Both the position numbers and the translations under genes were made by a program. 64,000 bases of DNA, taken from assembly GCA_016868855.1 (NCBI GenBank), contig VGFP01000001.1:372001-436000 (forward strand), in the 5' to 3' direction. Positions 1-9,467 of this stretch are shown in pieces (within the stretch, counting starts at the first letter, position 1; every line of letters starts with the position of its first letter). The notes beneath the pieces were generated by a model. That model saw only the letters and a list, made by a program, of their open reading frames with translations. It had not been told where the DNA came from and did no database searches. This DNA comes from Bacteroidota bacterium. Its GTDB lineage: Bacteria > Bacteroidota > Bacteroidia > Chitinophagales > Chitinophagaceae.

Positions 1-374
1 AATCTCCTACGTACATCAGTGATGCAGTTTGCTTAACTGCCTGCAAATTGGCAGAAAGCACCAATGCAGACGCATTGATCGGTATGACACAAACAGGATA
101 TACTGCGTTCATGCTCAGTTCTTACCGTCCAAAATCACATTTGTTCATATTTACGAAGGAGCGCACGCTTGTCAATCAATTGAGTCTCAGTTGGGGTGTA
201 AGGGCATTCTATTATGGAGAAGAAGAAAGTCTGGATGAAATCATCACAGATCAAATCCAGATACTGAAAGAAAGAGGCTTTATTAGAAAAGGTGAAGTAG
301 TGGTAAACACCTGCAGCACTCCTGTAGAACTGCATCTTCCTACTAATACCATCAAGGTCAGCACAGTTGAATGA
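1..374 (+). CDS. pyk: Pyruvate kinase, C-terminal part (5' end outside window)
   Basis: Pyruvate kinase transfers phosphate from PEP to ADP in the last step of glycolysis. Only the C-terminal alpha/beta domain is present, about 123 codons, with the frame open from the first bases. The segment DAVCLTACKLAESTNADALI followed by a TQTGYTA motif is the usual start of this domain. The conserved tail LPTNTIKVSTVE also fits the family. The gene ends by translational coupling with the next one: its TGA overlaps the ATG of rnhA (ATGA). The identification rests on recognised family motifs; the catalytic barrel lies upstream of the window. Confidence 0.93.
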   Translation, partial: SPTYISDAVCLTACKLAESTNADALIGMTQTGYTAFMLSSYRPKSHLFIFTKERTLVNQLSLSWGVRAFYYGEEESLDEIITDQIQILKERGFIRKGEVVVNTCSTPVELHLPTNTIKVSTVE

Positions 375-841
375 TCAACCACAAGGGTTTAACGATTTAT
401 ACAGATGGAGCAGCCAGGGGGAATCCTGGCAGAGGTGGCTATGGTGCCATTCTAATGTGGAAGGGTGAATCAAAAGAGATTTCTGCTGGATTTGTTCATA
501 CCACCAACAACAGGATGGAATTGCTTTCTGTGATCGCCGCGTTGGAAAGTTTGAATAGAACTGGACTGGATATCGAGATTTACTCTGACAGCAAATATGT
601 TGTACAAGCTGTCAACGAGGGATGGTTGGAGAATTGGATGAAGAATGATTTCAAGGGCGGAAAAAAGAACAAAGACCTCTGGAAGAGATTTTATCAGCTC
701 TCGAAGATGCACCAATTAAAATTTATCTGGGTAAAAGGACATGCATCCAATCCATATAACCAGAGGTGTGATGAGTTGGCTACGGCCGCAGCAGACGGCA
801 AAGACTTACAGGAAGACAGAGGATATACTGAGAATAATTAG
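371..841 (+). CDS. rnhA: Ribonuclease HI
   Basis: Degrades the RNA strand of RNA-DNA hybrids in the cytoplasm. The 156 residues are the normal length for single-domain RNase HI. The first catalytic Asp lies in YTDGAARGNPGRGGYGAI, Glu follows in NRMELL, Asp in YSDSKYV, and the C-terminal catalytic region is WVKGHASNPYNQRCDELA. It overlaps the pyk stop by four bases, so it is probably co-translated. Its 3' end overlaps the stop codon of the convergent DUF6580-like gene by four bases (TTAG shared on the two strands). Confidence 0.96.
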   Translation: MINHKGLTIYTDGAARGNPGRGGYGAILMWKGESKEISAGFVHTTNNRMELLSVIAALESLNRTGLDIEIYSDSKYVVQAVNEGWLENWMKNDFKGGKKNKDLWKRFYQLSKMHQLKFIWVKGHASNPYNQRCDELATAAADGKDLQEDRGYTENN

Positions 842-1398
842 CCTGCTACACGTACATCAGCTGATTTCTTGATCAACTGATTTGCTCCAAAAAAAATAGA
901 CCCAAACACAACGGTTGCAATAATGCTGTTTGCATAAAACGGCAATCCATCTACATAGGTCTGAAGCAATCCGGAGAAATTTTTAGGACGCTGATAACCC
1001 CCGTTTCCCATCCAAACCATCAGGTTTGATAAGATGAAGAAAATAGTAGGTGCAGCAACCGTGCTTTTTGCAATAGAAGCAATTTTTTCTGCATTTGTGA
1101 AAAACCCTACAATGGTGAGTGCACCAAACAAGAGATAATTGCTAACCATGCCATTGTAAAATCCGGGTATTTCGAATATACCAGCGATGAACAAGAGCTG
1201 GTAAAAAAGATCAGAAATCAACAGGGATAAAATCGGGAATGCAAAAGCAAATCGTTTGTCTTTGATGACTGCGCCACTGAAAACTGCCATAGCAAACTGA
1301 GGCGCGAATCCCCATGGTCTGCCAGGAATAGCCCTGTAAACAGCAGCTACAAATACCAACATCAAGAAAGTGTATATGTTGAATTTAGATAGTTTCAT
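838..1398 (-). CDS. DUF6580-like membrane protein, putative transporter
   Basis: A 186-residue integral membrane protein with about five hydrophobic segments. The motif YRAIPGRPWGFAPQFAMAVF followed by VIKDKRFAFAFPILSLLISD matches what I know as the DUF6580 family, annotated as putative transport proteins and resembling ECF-type substrate-binding components. The ATG at 1398 (MKLSKFN) is preferred over a TTG nine codons upstream. No ATPase partner is adjacent, so any transport role is inference. It is convergent with rnhA and shares a four-base stop overlap. Confidence 0.7.
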   Translation of the reverse strand: MKLSKFNIYTFLMLVFVAAVYRAIPGRPWGFAPQFAMAVFSGAVIKDKRFAFAFPILSLLISDLFYQLLFIAGIFEIPGFYNGMVSNYLLFGALTIVGFFTNAEKIASIAKSTVAAPTIFFILSNLMVWMGNGGYQRPKNFSGLLQTYVDGLPFYANSIIATVVFGSIFFGANQLIKKSADVRVAG

Positions 1399-1485
1399 AA
1401 TCCGTGTTTGAACAAAAATAAACAATTATAGGGGGCTTGCAACAATAAGTACATTTCAGTTTTCCTCAAAATGTGAATAGATATA

Positions 1486-2667
1486 TCAGTCCACACTTGC
1501 CAACACTACATCCAAATCCGTATCGGCCTGAACGGTGCAATGCTTTCCAGGTGGAATAAAATAGGCTGCAGCTGAATCCACTGCCTCCTGCTTGTCCCCT
1601 CTTATAACAGCCCTGCCTTTGGTGAGGAGCATAATAGTAGGGCGATCGGAGTTTACAGAAGTCGACTTCCCTTGGAGAAGATGCAGGTAACGGATGTTAA
1701 AGTCAGGGACGGGACATTCAAATGCTTGCTCCTCTATTTGTTGAGCTTTAATGATTTTTGGAACTGTTATATTAAACAAGGTGTTTTTGAGCAACTCCGG
1801 GATGTCAATGAATTTTGGAGTAAGTCCTGCACGCAAAACATTATCAGAGTTGGACATCAGCTCAATATTTTGTCCCTCTAAGTATGCATGCGGCATTCCA
1901 GCACCCTGAAAAATACCATCTCCAATATCCAAACGAAGAATATTGAAAAGATAGATGGAGAAAATCCCTCTGTCATAATGCCCATTGTTGCAAAGATTCA
2001 CCATGGCCCTAGCCGCCCAGAAATCAGGGGAGTATTTGGATAATTCGCCTTTATGATATGCAGGGACAATCGTTTTTGCAAGAGGTGAAAATATTTGATC
2101 AACTTCATTCTGCGAGAATTGCATCAGGTGACTGTAGAGTACCTCGATACCTGCTTTCTCATAAAGCGGTTTAAATGGATGCAAGAAAGTGTACCGCGAC
2201 AATCGATCTTCTATATCCTCAGCAAAACCATGCAAAAGCCAAAACTCGCTGAGTGCGATCATGACCTCTGGTTTGTGGTTTTCGTCTTTGTAATTTCTAT
2301 GGGGAGCATCCAGGGGTATTCCAAGCTTGTTTTCATGTTTGAATCCGATCTCAGCTGATTGTTTGTTGGGGTGGACCTGAATGGATAGCATATCCTTCAC
2401 ATCCAAGACCTTCAATAAAAATGGGAGTCGACCAAACTGTTCAGCAATTTTTTCTCCCAACCAATATGTGTTTGAGGCTTTGATCGCATCTCCCAATGAA
2501 ACCCACTTGTTGGGCTCTATTTCAACTTCTGTTATTCCACCGGGATGTGCCCCTAACCAATACTCTGCTGCAGGGATATTTCTATCTGTTTCCAGGTGAA
2601 AAAGATCAGGAATGAAATTATTTCCACCCCAGGCATATGGCTGTATTCTACCTATCAATCGATGCAT
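1486..2667 (-). CDS. manA: Mannose-6-phosphate isomerase, class I
   Basis: Interconverts mannose-6-phosphate and fructose-6-phosphate, feeding GDP-mannose and surface glycan synthesis. The protein has 393 residues, typical for the class I family. The N-terminus RLIGRIQPYAWGG, the zinc-ligand segment LLKVLDVKDMLSIQVHPNKQ and the conserved ENHKPEVMIAL are visible, and the active-site stretch FQGAGMPHAYLEGQNIELMSNSDNVLRAGLT is split across the second half. The ATG at 2667 is chosen because the family begins with this motif; an open frame extends 32 codons further upstream without homologous character. It is divergent from yraN with 57 bp between the starts. Confidence 0.94.
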   Translation of the reverse strand: MHRLIGRIQPYAWGGNNFIPDLFHLETDRNIPAAEYWLGAHPGGITEVEIEPNKWVSLGDAIKASNTYWLGEKIAEQFGRLPFLLKVLDVKDMLSIQVHPNKQSAEIGFKHENKLGIPLDAPHRNYKDENHKPEVMIALSEFWLLHGFAEDIEDRLSRYTFLHPFKPLYEKAGIEVLYSHLMQFSQNEVDQIFSPLAKTIVPAYHKGELSKYSPDFWAARAMVNLCNNGHYDRGIFSIYLFNILRLDIGDGIFQGAGMPHAYLEGQNIELMSNSDNVLRAGLTPKFIDIPELLKNTLFNITVPKIIKAQQIEEQAFECPVPDFNIRYLHLLQGKSTSVNSDRPTIMLLTKGRAVIRGDKQEAVDSAAAYFIPPGKHCTVQADTDLDVVLASVD

Positions 2668-2724
2668 ATCACTTATAAAAAAATGGTGATTGAATGAATT
2701 TCGAAGGTAGAAAAAGAGGAGAAC

Positions 2725-3081
2725 ATGGCAAGACACAATGATACGGGAAAACTGGGTGAGCAATTTGCGCTGGAATGGGCAATCGACAATGATTACCTAA
2801 TCAGAGAGCGAAACTGGAGTTTCGGAAAATGGGAAATTGATTTGATTGCTTCAAAAGAGGACAGGCTTCATTTCTTTGAAGTAAAGACAAGAAGGACAAA
2901 TATTTATGGTTACCAGGAGGAATTGGTTGACAAGCATAAACTTTGGCACTTTATTTCAGCAGGTACAGCCTATATCAGGTACCAAAAAGAATTCAAGTGG
3001 ATTCAGTTTGATATTCTTTCCATCACGCTGGACGAACATGATAAACCCCATTTTTTTCTAATTGAAGATGTGTATCTCTAA
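2725..3081 (+). CDS. yraN: YraN/UPF0102 family endonuclease-like protein
   Basis: A 118-residue member of UPF0102, a small family with the PD-(D/E)XK nuclease fold; its cellular role is not settled. The sequence shows GEQFALEWA, then RNWSFGKWEIDLIASKEDRLHFFEVKTRR, here given as its two catalytic parts EIDLI and FEVK. A purine-rich AGAGGAG lies three bases before the ATG, which is unusual in this window but close for a Shine-Dalgarno site. The stop overlaps that of the convergent tlpA-like gene by four bases. Confidence 0.9.
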   Translation: MARHNDTGKLGEQFALEWAIDNDYLIRERNWSFGKWEIDLIASKEDRLHFFEVKTRRTNIYGYQEELVDKHKLWHFISAGTAYIRYQKEFKWIQFDILSITLDEHDKPHFFLIEDVYL

Positions 3082-4160
3082 TTTTTGGAGAAGATTGTTT
3101 CAAGCTTCAACCGCAACTGCTCTCCCCTTAAGTTTTTTCCTATAATTTTCCCTTCCGGATCAATCAGATAATTTTGAGGGATGCTTTGAATCTTATACTG
3201 AACAGCGACTTCATTGCTCCAAAATTTCAAATCGCTGAGTTGGGTCCAGGTCAACTTATCATCTTGAATAGCCTTCAACCAAGGTTCTCTTGCCCTGTCG
3301 AGTGAGACACCCAACACGGTAAATTTTTTTTCCTTGTATTGATTGAATGCATTGACAACATTTGGATTTTCCTGTCTGCATGGGCCACACCAACTGGCCC
3401 AAAAATCAAGCAGTACATATTTTCCTTTGAAAGATGAGAGTTTGATATCTTTTCCACTTACATCCTTTTGAGTGAAATCTGGTGCCATTGTTCCCACAGC
3501 ACCAAACTTGGCATCTGATGCCATCTTCTGAGCCATCTTGCCATAATAATTGTCTTTGGCCTGCTCTGAGATGATGGACAATCTGTTTTCCATTACCATT
3601 GGATCATCACTCAACTGCATCATCACCAAAACTACAAATGGTGCAACAGGAGAATTGCTGTAGTTTTTCACAAAATCATCTCCGAATCTATTGGCATCTA
3701 CAATCAATTGTTCATAATTTTTTCTGATGGACTCATCTTTATTACCTTGATTGATTTGCTGTGCAAGTCCACTTAACTTCTGAAGGATGGGTGAATAGTT
3801 GGTATTGAATTGAAAAAAATCGTATGTGGTTTGAGAACCGGTGATTTTGGATGTTTGCAACGTTTTGAAATCACCTTCAATTGAAATTTCAGAAGGATCC
3901 ATGAATAAGAAAAGATTTTGCTGAGAACCCTTTGCAGATAGTTTGTACAATCCAGGTTCCTTCAGCTCTCCCTTCAATTCGAACATTTCACCACTGGAAA
4001 CACCTTTTGCCAGAGGTTCAGGATCGAGTTCTTCATTTTGAAGTACAATCTCCGTTTTATCGGGCATGCCTTTAAAATTTCCTTTGATGGTAAACTTGCC
4101 ACTCTGCGCCAGCAGGAATCCAGGCAATGCAAACAATGTAAGAATGAATAATTTTTTCAT
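3078..4160 (-). CDS. TlpA-like thiol:disulfide oxidoreductase with DUF4369-like N-terminus
   Basis: A 360-residue exported thioredoxin-fold protein. A signal peptide (MKKLFILTLFALPGFLLAQ) is followed by a DUF4369-like domain to about residue 110, a helical linker, and a C-terminal TlpA/AhpC-TSA domain from about residue 220. The active site is WASWCGPC. Such proteins act as periplasmic disulfide reductases or resacetins of redox state in Bacteroidota; the substrate here is unknown. The ATG overlaps the hisIE stop (ATGA), making it the last gene of the trp-his operon. That position may be a coincidence of packing. It is a second TlpA-type protein in the window, the other being at 36800-38020. 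Confidence 0.87.
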   Translation of the reverse strand: MKKLFILTLFALPGFLLAQSGKFTIKGNFKGMPDKTEIVLQNEELDPEPLAKGVSSGEMFELKGELKEPGLYKLSAKGSQQNLFLFMDPSEISIEGDFKTLQTSKITGSQTTYDFFQFNTNYSPILQKLSGLAQQINQGNKDESIRKNYEQLIVDANRFGDDFVKNYSNSPVAPFVVLVMMQLSDDPMVMENRLSIISEQAKDNYYGKMAQKMASDAKFGAVGTMAPDFTQKDVSGKDIKLSSFKGKYVLLDFWASWCGPCRQENPNVVNAFNQYKEKKFTVLGVSLDRAREPWLKAIQDDKLTWTQLSDLKFWSNEVAVQYKIQSIPQNYLIDPEGKIIGKNLRGEQLRLKLETIFSKN

Positions 4161-4759
4161 TTTTGATGGCGTTGTTGCAAAATTTGCTTTACATCCTGCA
4201 AAGCATATCCTTTTGCGTTTAACAATATTAAATAATGAAACAGCAAATCTGCAGCTTCATTGAGAAACAATTCACTGTTTTGGTCTTTTGACTCTATAAC
4301 GAGTTCGACTGACTCCTCTCCAACTTTCTGTGCTATTTTATTTATACCTTTTTCAAAGAGAGAGTGAACATAAGAGTTTGCATCATTTGAATTTTTGCGT
4401 TGCTCTATGATTGTTTCAAGATGATTCAAAAAATCACCTGATTCATTGATTTCACCCCAACAGGTATCTGATCCAGTATGACATGTTGGTCCCTCTGGTT
4501 TAACCTTGAACAACAATGTATCATGGTCACAATCGACTGCACATGATTTTAGATGCAGGAAATTTCCGCTCTCCTCACCTTTTACCCAAATCCGTTGCTT
4601 GGATCTGCTGTAAAAAGTTATTTTTTGGGTTGATATGGTAAGATCAAATGACTCCTTATTCATAAATCCCATCATCAATACCTTACTAGTATCAAGGTCT
4701 TGAATGATGGATGGTACGAGTCCATCGTTGTATTTTGAGAAATCAACTTTGATCTGCAT
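4157..4759 (-). CDS. hisIE: Bifunctional phosphoribosyl-AMP cyclohydrolase / phosphoribosyl-ATP pyrophosphatase
   Basis: Performs steps 2 and 3 of histidine biosynthesis. The HisI part spans about residues 1-105 and carries SRSKQRIWVKGEESGN, CAVDCDHD and GPTCHTGSDTCW, the Cys/Asp metal-binding pattern of cyclohydrolases. The HisE part spans about 110-200 with KVGEESVELVIE and NEAADLLFHYLILL. The 200-residue length matches fused HisIE. It lies 24 nt after hisF, the widest gap in the operon, and overlaps the downstream tlpA-like start by four bases. Confidence 0.96.
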   Translation of the reverse strand: MQIKVDFSKYNDGLVPSIIQDLDTSKVLMMGFMNKESFDLTISTQKITFYSRSKQRIWVKGEESGNFLHLKSCAVDCDHDTLLFKVKPEGPTCHTGSDTCWGEINESGDFLNHLETIIEQRKNSNDANSYVHSLFEKGINKIAQKVGEESVELVIESKDQNSELFLNEAADLLFHYLILLNAKGYALQDVKQILQQRHQK

Positions 4760-4783
4760 GGTTGTAAAATTACTGAATGATTT

Positions 4784-5536
4784 TCATCTGACAGGAATTT
4801 GCCTTTTTCTTAAGAATGCTTTAAGATCTGGTATGGCAATCTCTTTGAAATGAAATATACTTGCTGCAAGTGCTGCATCGGCCCGCTGACTTAAGATTTC
4901 AAAGAAATGTTCAGGTGTTCCACCCCCTCCTGAGGCAATGACAGGTACACTTAGAGCAGAGGAAACTTTATTGGTGATATCAACCGCAAAACCATTTTTT
5001 GATCCATCATGATCCATCGAGGTCAGCAATATCTCCCCCGCTCCTCGTTTTACACCTTCGATTGCCCAATCTGTACATTTTGCTGATGTGGAGACAGTCC
5101 CACCGTTTAAATACACATACCAGTCGCCATCATCATGTTGTTTTGCATCGATGGCTAGCACAATGCATTGACTGCCGAATGCTGCTGCCAGTTCGTTGAT
5201 CAAATCAGGACGCTTGAATGCTGCTGTATTGACCGATATTTTATCAGCCCCGGCATCAAGCAAAACCCTGACATCCTCTACCGATGCAATTCCACCTCCC
5301 ACAGTGAATGGTATATTGATGGCATGTGCAATGCGATTCACCAAGGATGCAAGTGTCTTTCGTTTTTCATTGGTTGCAGTGATATCCAAAAAAACCAATT
5401 CATCTGCGCCTTGCTCAGCATACAATCCAGCCAATTCAACCGGATCGCCTGCATCACGTAAATTGACAAAATTGGTACCCTTTACTGTTCTGCCATCTTT
5501 GATATCAAGACAAGGAATGATTCGCTTTGTGAGCAT
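4784..5536 (-). CDS. hisF: Imidazole glycerol phosphate synthase, cyclase subunit
   Basis: HisF uses ammonia delivered by HisH to convert PRFAR to imidazole glycerol phosphate and AICAR. The 250-residue (beta/alpha)8 barrel has the catalytic Asp11 in [10 protein letters not shown] and Asp130 in VLAIDAK, the same numbering as in well-studied HisF. The phosphate-binding VGGGIAS and [12 protein letters not shown] motifs are also visible. It starts one base after hisA ends and cooperates with hisH, two genes upstream. Confidence 0.97.
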   Translation of the reverse strand: MLTKRIIPCLDIKDGRTVKGTNFVNLRDAGDPVELAGLYAEQGADELVFLDITATNEKRKTLASLVNRIAHAINIPFTVGGGIASVEDVRVLLDAGADKISVNTAAFKRPDLINELAAAFGSQCIVLAIDAKQHDDGDWYVYLNGGTVSTSAKCTDWAIEGVKRGAGEILLTSMDHDGSKNGFAVDITNKVSSALSVPVIASGGGGTPEHFFEILSQRADAALAASIFHFKEIAIPDLKAFLRKRQIPVR

Positions 5537-5537
5537 A

Positions 5538-6266
5538 TTATTTCGATTCGTTTATATATTGCTCTATTTGAGAGATGCTGATTTTATTTTCATAAATGGC
5601 CTTCCCGATGATCACACCATCACAATGAACCTCGCTTAATTTATATATGTCATCCATGCAGGAAACCCCTCCACTTGCAATGATATTTGTTTTGGGAAAG
5701 TTTTTTTTCAAGCTGTCGTAGAGTTCAATGGACGGTCCCTCCAGTTTTCCATCTTTTGCTATGTCTGTGCAAAATACATTTTCCACTCCTTTGCTTACAT
5801 ATTGCTCCAAAAAAGGAAACAGTTTCATTTCAGATGCTTCCATCCAGCCACTTACCATGATATTACCGTCTTTTACATCCGCACCCAACATGAACCGATG
5901 GGCTCCAAAACGCTCTAACCATTCTGCGAAAATTTGTGGCTCTTTGACAGCTATGCTTCCAACTGTTACATATCGAACTCCCAGAGAAAGAATCCGTTCC
6001 ACATCTTCAATGGTTTTCACTCCGCCGCCAAAATCAATATGCAAATTGGTTTGTGCAGAAATTTGCTCGATTGATTGCCAATTCACTACCCGCCCAGCTT
6101 TTGCACCATCCAAGTCCACCACATGCAAACGTTGAATGCCATGCGCTTCATATGTTTTGGCCATATCGAGTGGAGAAATGCCGTACACAGATTTCTGTTG
6201 ATAATCGCCTTCAGTGAGGCGCACACATTTTCCATCAATGATATCTATGGCTGGTATGATCTGCAT
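5538..6266 (-). CDS. hisA: ProFAR isomerase
   Basis: 1-(5-phosphoribosyl)-5-[(5-phosphoribosylamino)methylideneamino]imidazole-4-carboxamide isomerase, step 4 of histidine synthesis. It has 242 residues. Catalytic Asp8 is in [15 protein letters not shown] and Asp130 in LGADVKDG; the phosphate-binding segments DFGGGVKT and ASGGVS are present. A separate trpF lies in the same operon, so this need not be a dual-function PriA enzyme. It is one base from both hisH and hisF, consistent with one transcript. Confidence 0.97.
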   Translation of the reverse strand: MQIIPAIDIIDGKCVRLTEGDYQQKSVYGISPLDMAKTYEAHGIQRLHVVDLDGAKAGRVVNWQSIEQISAQTNLHIDFGGGVKTIEDVERILSLGVRYVTVGSIAVKEPQIFAEWLERFGAHRFMLGADVKDGNIMVSGWMEASEMKLFPFLEQYVSKGVENVFCTDIAKDGKLEGPSIELYDSLKKNFPKTNIIASGGVSCMDDIYKLSEVHCDGVIIGKAIYENKISISQIEQYINESK

Positions 6267-6267
6267 A

Positions 6268-6858
6268 CTAGAGATCTAAAAAATTTTGAATGATTTTACT
6301 TCCAACTTCTGCACTCTTTTCCGGATGGAACTGCACGCCATAGAAATTATCACGACTCAGGGCTGCGCTGTAATTCATTCCATATGCAGCTTTTGCTATG
6401 GTATGCATACCCAAATGGGCATAATAACCATGCACAAAATAACCATAGCTGTTTTCTGCAACACCCGCGAAAATGGGAGATGTTAAATCAAATATATTGT
6501 TCCATCCGATTTGTGGCGATTTCAATTGAATGACATCGGGATTGAATTTTTTCACCTCCTCTGAAAATATTCCGAGGCAGTCTGTATTGTTTTCCTCTGA
6601 ATATTGACACATCAATTGCATCCCCAAACAAATGCCAAGAAATGGTTGTTTTACGCCCCTGATTACCTGATCAAGACTTCTCTCTTTTAAATACCTCATC
6701 GCACTGCTGGCCTCCCCCACGCCGGGGAAAATGACCCTATCAGCTGAAAGGATTTCTTCAGCAGTATCGGTCAGTAAAGATGAAACACCTAAACGTTCGA
6801 GCGCAATTTCGACTGACTTCACATTGCCTGCATTGTATTTGATGATAGCTATTTTCAT
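6268..6858 (-). CDS. hisH: Imidazole glycerol phosphate synthase, glutaminase subunit
   Basis: Class I glutamine amidotransferase that supplies ammonia to HisF. The 196-residue protein has the nucleophile Cys77 in LGICLGMQLM and the His178/Glu180 pair in VQFHPEKS. The N-terminus IAIIKYNAGNVKSV is typical of HisH. Its ATG overlaps the trpA stop by four bases, so the join between the trp and his halves of the operon is translationally coupled. I see no internal promoter at the junction. Confidence 0.96.
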   Translation of the reverse strand: MKIAIIKYNAGNVKSVEIALERLGVSSLLTDTAEEILSADRVIFPGVGEASSAMRYLKERSLDQVIRGVKQPFLGICLGMQLMCQYSEENNTDCLGIFSEEVKKFNPDVIQLKSPQIGWNNIFDLTSPIFAGVAENSYGYFVHGYYAHLGMHTIAKAAYGMNYSAALSRDNFYGVQFHPEKSAEVGSKIIQNFLDL

Positions 6859-7625
6859 TGCAAAATGGAACGAATGAATGTTGTTGTGGCTGATATATAA
6901 TCTTTTTCTGTTTGAAGCCGGTTGATGAAAGCGGTACCAATGATGCCGCCATTTGCATGTCCACTGAGCAATTCAAATGAGACTTTATCCTTTATTCCGA
7001 ATCCAACCAAAATAGGATTCCTCAATTGATACCCATTCAGTCGGTCGACATATGAAACAACTGCATCCATATTTTTTTCTTTACCAGTAGTTGATGACGA
7101 AGAAACAGCATATAGAAAACCAGTACTCAATTGATCCAATTTTTTCACCCTCTCCGCTGATGTTTCAGGTGTTACCAAGAAAATAAAATCGAGTCCGTAT
7201 TTTTTCATGATATCACCATATCCATGTTCAAATTCAAACGGAGGCAAATCGGGTAAAATCAATCCGTCAATTCCAACTGCTGAAGCCATCTCACAAAATT
7301 TCTCGAAACCGAATTGCAACACAGGATTCATATAGCCCATCAAAATGACAGGAATATGAATATCTTTTCGAAACGTTCTCAATTGATCAAACAATGTGGC
7401 AATGGACATCCCATTCTTCAATGCAACCGCACTGCTTTCCTGTATAACCGGTCCATCTGCCAAAGGGTCGCTGTATGGCATTCCCAATTCGATGATGTCA
7501 ACTCCATCACTTTGCAATGTTTTCATGATCTCAACTGTGCTATTCAGTTCTGGAAATCCAGCAGTGAAATATACGTTGAGTACTCCCTTTTTCTTTTTAT
7601 CAAACAGATCCTGAAGTCTTCCCAT
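6855..7625 (-). CDS. trpA: Tryptophan synthase alpha subunit
   Basis: Cleaves indole-3-glycerol phosphate to indole and glyceraldehyde-3-phosphate and channels indole to TrpB. The 256 residues include Glu46 in IIELGMPYSDP and Asp57 in LADGPVIQ, matching the catalytic Glu and Asp of the family. FGIKDK and GIIGTAF contribute to phosphate binding. It is the last trp gene; its stop overlaps the hisH start. Eleven bases separate it from trpB. Confidence 0.97.
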   Translation of the reverse strand: MGRLQDLFDKKKKGVLNVYFTAGFPELNSTVEIMKTLQSDGVDIIELGMPYSDPLADGPVIQESSAVALKNGMSIATLFDQLRTFRKDIHIPVILMGYMNPVLQFGFEKFCEMASAVGIDGLILPDLPPFEFEHGYGDIMKKYGLDFIFLVTPETSAERVKKLDQLSTGFLYAVSSSSTTGKEKNMDAVVSYVDRLNGYQLRNPILVGFGIKDKVSFELLSGHANGGIIGTAFINRLQTEKDYISATTTFIRSILQ

Positions 7626-7636
7626 GTTTTTTTTCT

Positions 7637-8830
7637 TTATTGCTCATTCATCGCATTCATATAGGTCGAAAGATCCTTATCGCCTCTTCCGCTCAAACAA
7701 ATTACTGACACCTCATCTTTTTTAAGATTCATATTGCTCAACACTGCAAATGCATGGGCTGTTTCCAACGCTGGTATGATGCCTTCAAGTTTTGAAACTT
7801 CAAATGCAGCTTGCATGGCTTCTTCATCTGTTGCAGATAAAAATGTTCCTCTGCCGCTGGAGAAAAGATGGGCGTGCATGGGACCAATTCCCGGATAATC
7901 GAGTCCGGCTGATATGCTGTGTGGCTCAACAACCTGTCCATCGGGGGTTTGCATGACAATGCTTTTGCTTCCATGTAAAATACCAGGCACACCCAATTGT
8001 GTTGTAGCAGCACTGAGTCCACTGTTGACACCATGCCCCGCAGCTTCAACAGCTACTATCTCAACGGAAGGCTCGTCTAAAAAGTGATAAAAAGCACCAG
8101 CTGCATTGCTGCCGCCACCTACACAGGCGATGACACGATTGGGAAGTGTACTGCTGGTTTTTTCCTGTAATTGGATACGGATTTCATTGCTGATGACTGA
8201 CTGAAATCTTGCAACCATGTCAGGGTATGGATGCGGTCCTACCACTGAACCGATGATATAATGTGTATCGGTTGGGTGATTGATCCAGTCGCGTATGGCT
8301 TCATTGGTAGCATCTTTGAGTGTTTTGCTTCCACTGGTGGCAGGAATTACTTTAGCACCAAGCATTTTCATGCGTGCAACGTTTGGTGCCTGCCGTTCAA
8401 TATCCTTCTCCCCCATATAAACAATGCATTCCAATCCCTTTAGTGCACAAACCGTTGCAGTAGCCACTCCATGTTGTCCGGCTCCTGTTTCAGCAATTAT
8501 CCGTTTTTTACCCAAACGTTCTGCCAACAAAATTTGTCCGATGGTATTGTTGATCTTATGGGCTCCTGTATGACAGAGATCTTCTCTTTTCAGATATATA
8601 ACCGATCCATACTTCTCACTCAATCGTTCGGCCAAAAAAAGCGGAGTAGGTCTTCCAACATAATCTTTCAGCAAGGCGTGAAAATCTTTCTGAAAAGTTG
8701 GATCATTGTAAATCAACTGATAAGATTGCTGCAGTTGTTCAACATTCTGGAACAACATTTCAGGAATAAATGCTCCTCCAAAATCACCGTAGTATCCTTG
8801 CAAATCGGGAGATGTAAAAGTTTTATTCAT
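7637..8830 (-). CDS. trpB: Tryptophan synthase beta subunit
   Basis: PLP enzyme that condenses indole with serine to make tryptophan. The PLP lysine is in HTGAHKINNT, about residue 92 from this start, and the phosphate-cup motif GGGSNAAG follows near residue 235. GRPTPLFLAERLSEKYG and the C-terminal CLSGRGDKDL are family hallmarks. Two in-frame ATGs occur at 8836 and 8830; I use the second (MNKTF), but the first is equally possible and only extends the overlap with trpF. Length about 397 residues. Confidence 0.97.
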   Translation of the reverse strand: MNKTFTSPDLQGYYGDFGGAFIPEMLFQNVEQLQQSYQLIYNDPTFQKDFHALLKDYVGRPTPLFLAERLSEKYGSVIYLKREDLCHTGAHKINNTIGQILLAERLGKKRIIAETGAGQHGVATATVCALKGLECIVYMGEKDIERQAPNVARMKMLGAKVIPATSGSKTLKDATNEAIRDWINHPTDTHYIIGSVVGPHPYPDMVARFQSVISNEIRIQLQEKTSSTLPNRVIACVGGGSNAAGAFYHFLDEPSVEIVAVEAAGHGVNSGLSAATTQLGVPGILHGSKSIVMQTPDGQVVEPHSISAGLDYPGIGPMHAHLFSSGRGTFLSATDEEAMQAAFEVSKLEGIIPALETAHAFAVLSNMNLKKDEVSVICLSGRGDKDLSTYMNAMNEQ

Positions 8831-9467
8831 GTGCATAGCTGTTTAGCGATTTTTTGAATTTTATCAGTTTTTCAATATCTTTCATTCCAGGTGCTGTCTC
8901 AAATTTGCTGTTGATATCTACTGCCACCATTTTTTCTTCATGTGTGCTGAATTCGAACACTTGCTCAGCATCCTCCACTCCAATACCACCGCTTAAAAAA
9001 TATTGATGTGACAAAGGTACCGACAATTGCTGCCAATCGAACTTTACTCCCGATCCTCCATGCAAGTCCGATTTGGTATCAAACAAAAACGAATCCACAT
9101 GCCCATAGCCCGCTGTCATATCAACCAATGGATCGCCAGATCCTACACGAAATGCTTTAATAACCCTGCAATGGGTTGAAGCTTGTTTACAATAATCAGG
9201 TGATTCATCGCCATGTAGTTGAACATAATCCAATTTCCAGGAATTGATAGTGTTAAGCAAATGATCCATCGATGCATTCACAAAAACACCAACAGTACAA
9301 ATTCTCATTCTTGATATCTTCTCAATTTCCATAGCAGTAAACTTTTCAGCAGCATACCTGGGCGATGCAGGATAGAAGATAAACCCTGCAAAATCAATCT
9401 GCATCTCATCCAACATCTGCACTTGATTAAAATCAGTCATGCCGCAAACTTTGATTTTTAAACTCAT
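8823..9467 (-). CDS. trpF: Phosphoribosylanthranilate isomerase
   Basis: Converts N-(5-phosphoribosyl)anthranilate to CdRP. The 214-residue TIM barrel has the catalytic Cys in the N-terminal IKVCGMTD and a general acid Asp in the FLFDTKS segment. GGSGVKFDW and LSGGIGVEDA bind phosphate. Its 3' end overlaps the trpB start and its start overlaps the trpC stop by four bases, so it is translationally coupled on both sides. Confidence 0.95.
   Translation of the reverse strand: MSLKIKVCGMTDFNQVQMLDEMQIDFAGFIFYPASPRYAAEKFTAMEIEKISRMRICTVGVFVNASMDHLLNTINSWKLDYVQLHGDESPDYCKQASTHCRVIKAFRVGSGDPLVDMTAGYGHVDSFLFDTKSDLHGGSGVKFDWQQLSVPLSHQYFLSGGIGVEDAEQVFEFSTHEEKMVAVDINSKFETAPGMKDIEKLIKFKKSLNSYAHE

Noticed and set aside
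2715-2721. AGAGGAG as a strong Shine-Dalgarno site for yraN
   Set aside because: Only three bases separate it from the ATG, shorter than effective spacings, and other genes here lack such sites. Kept as a note on the gene.
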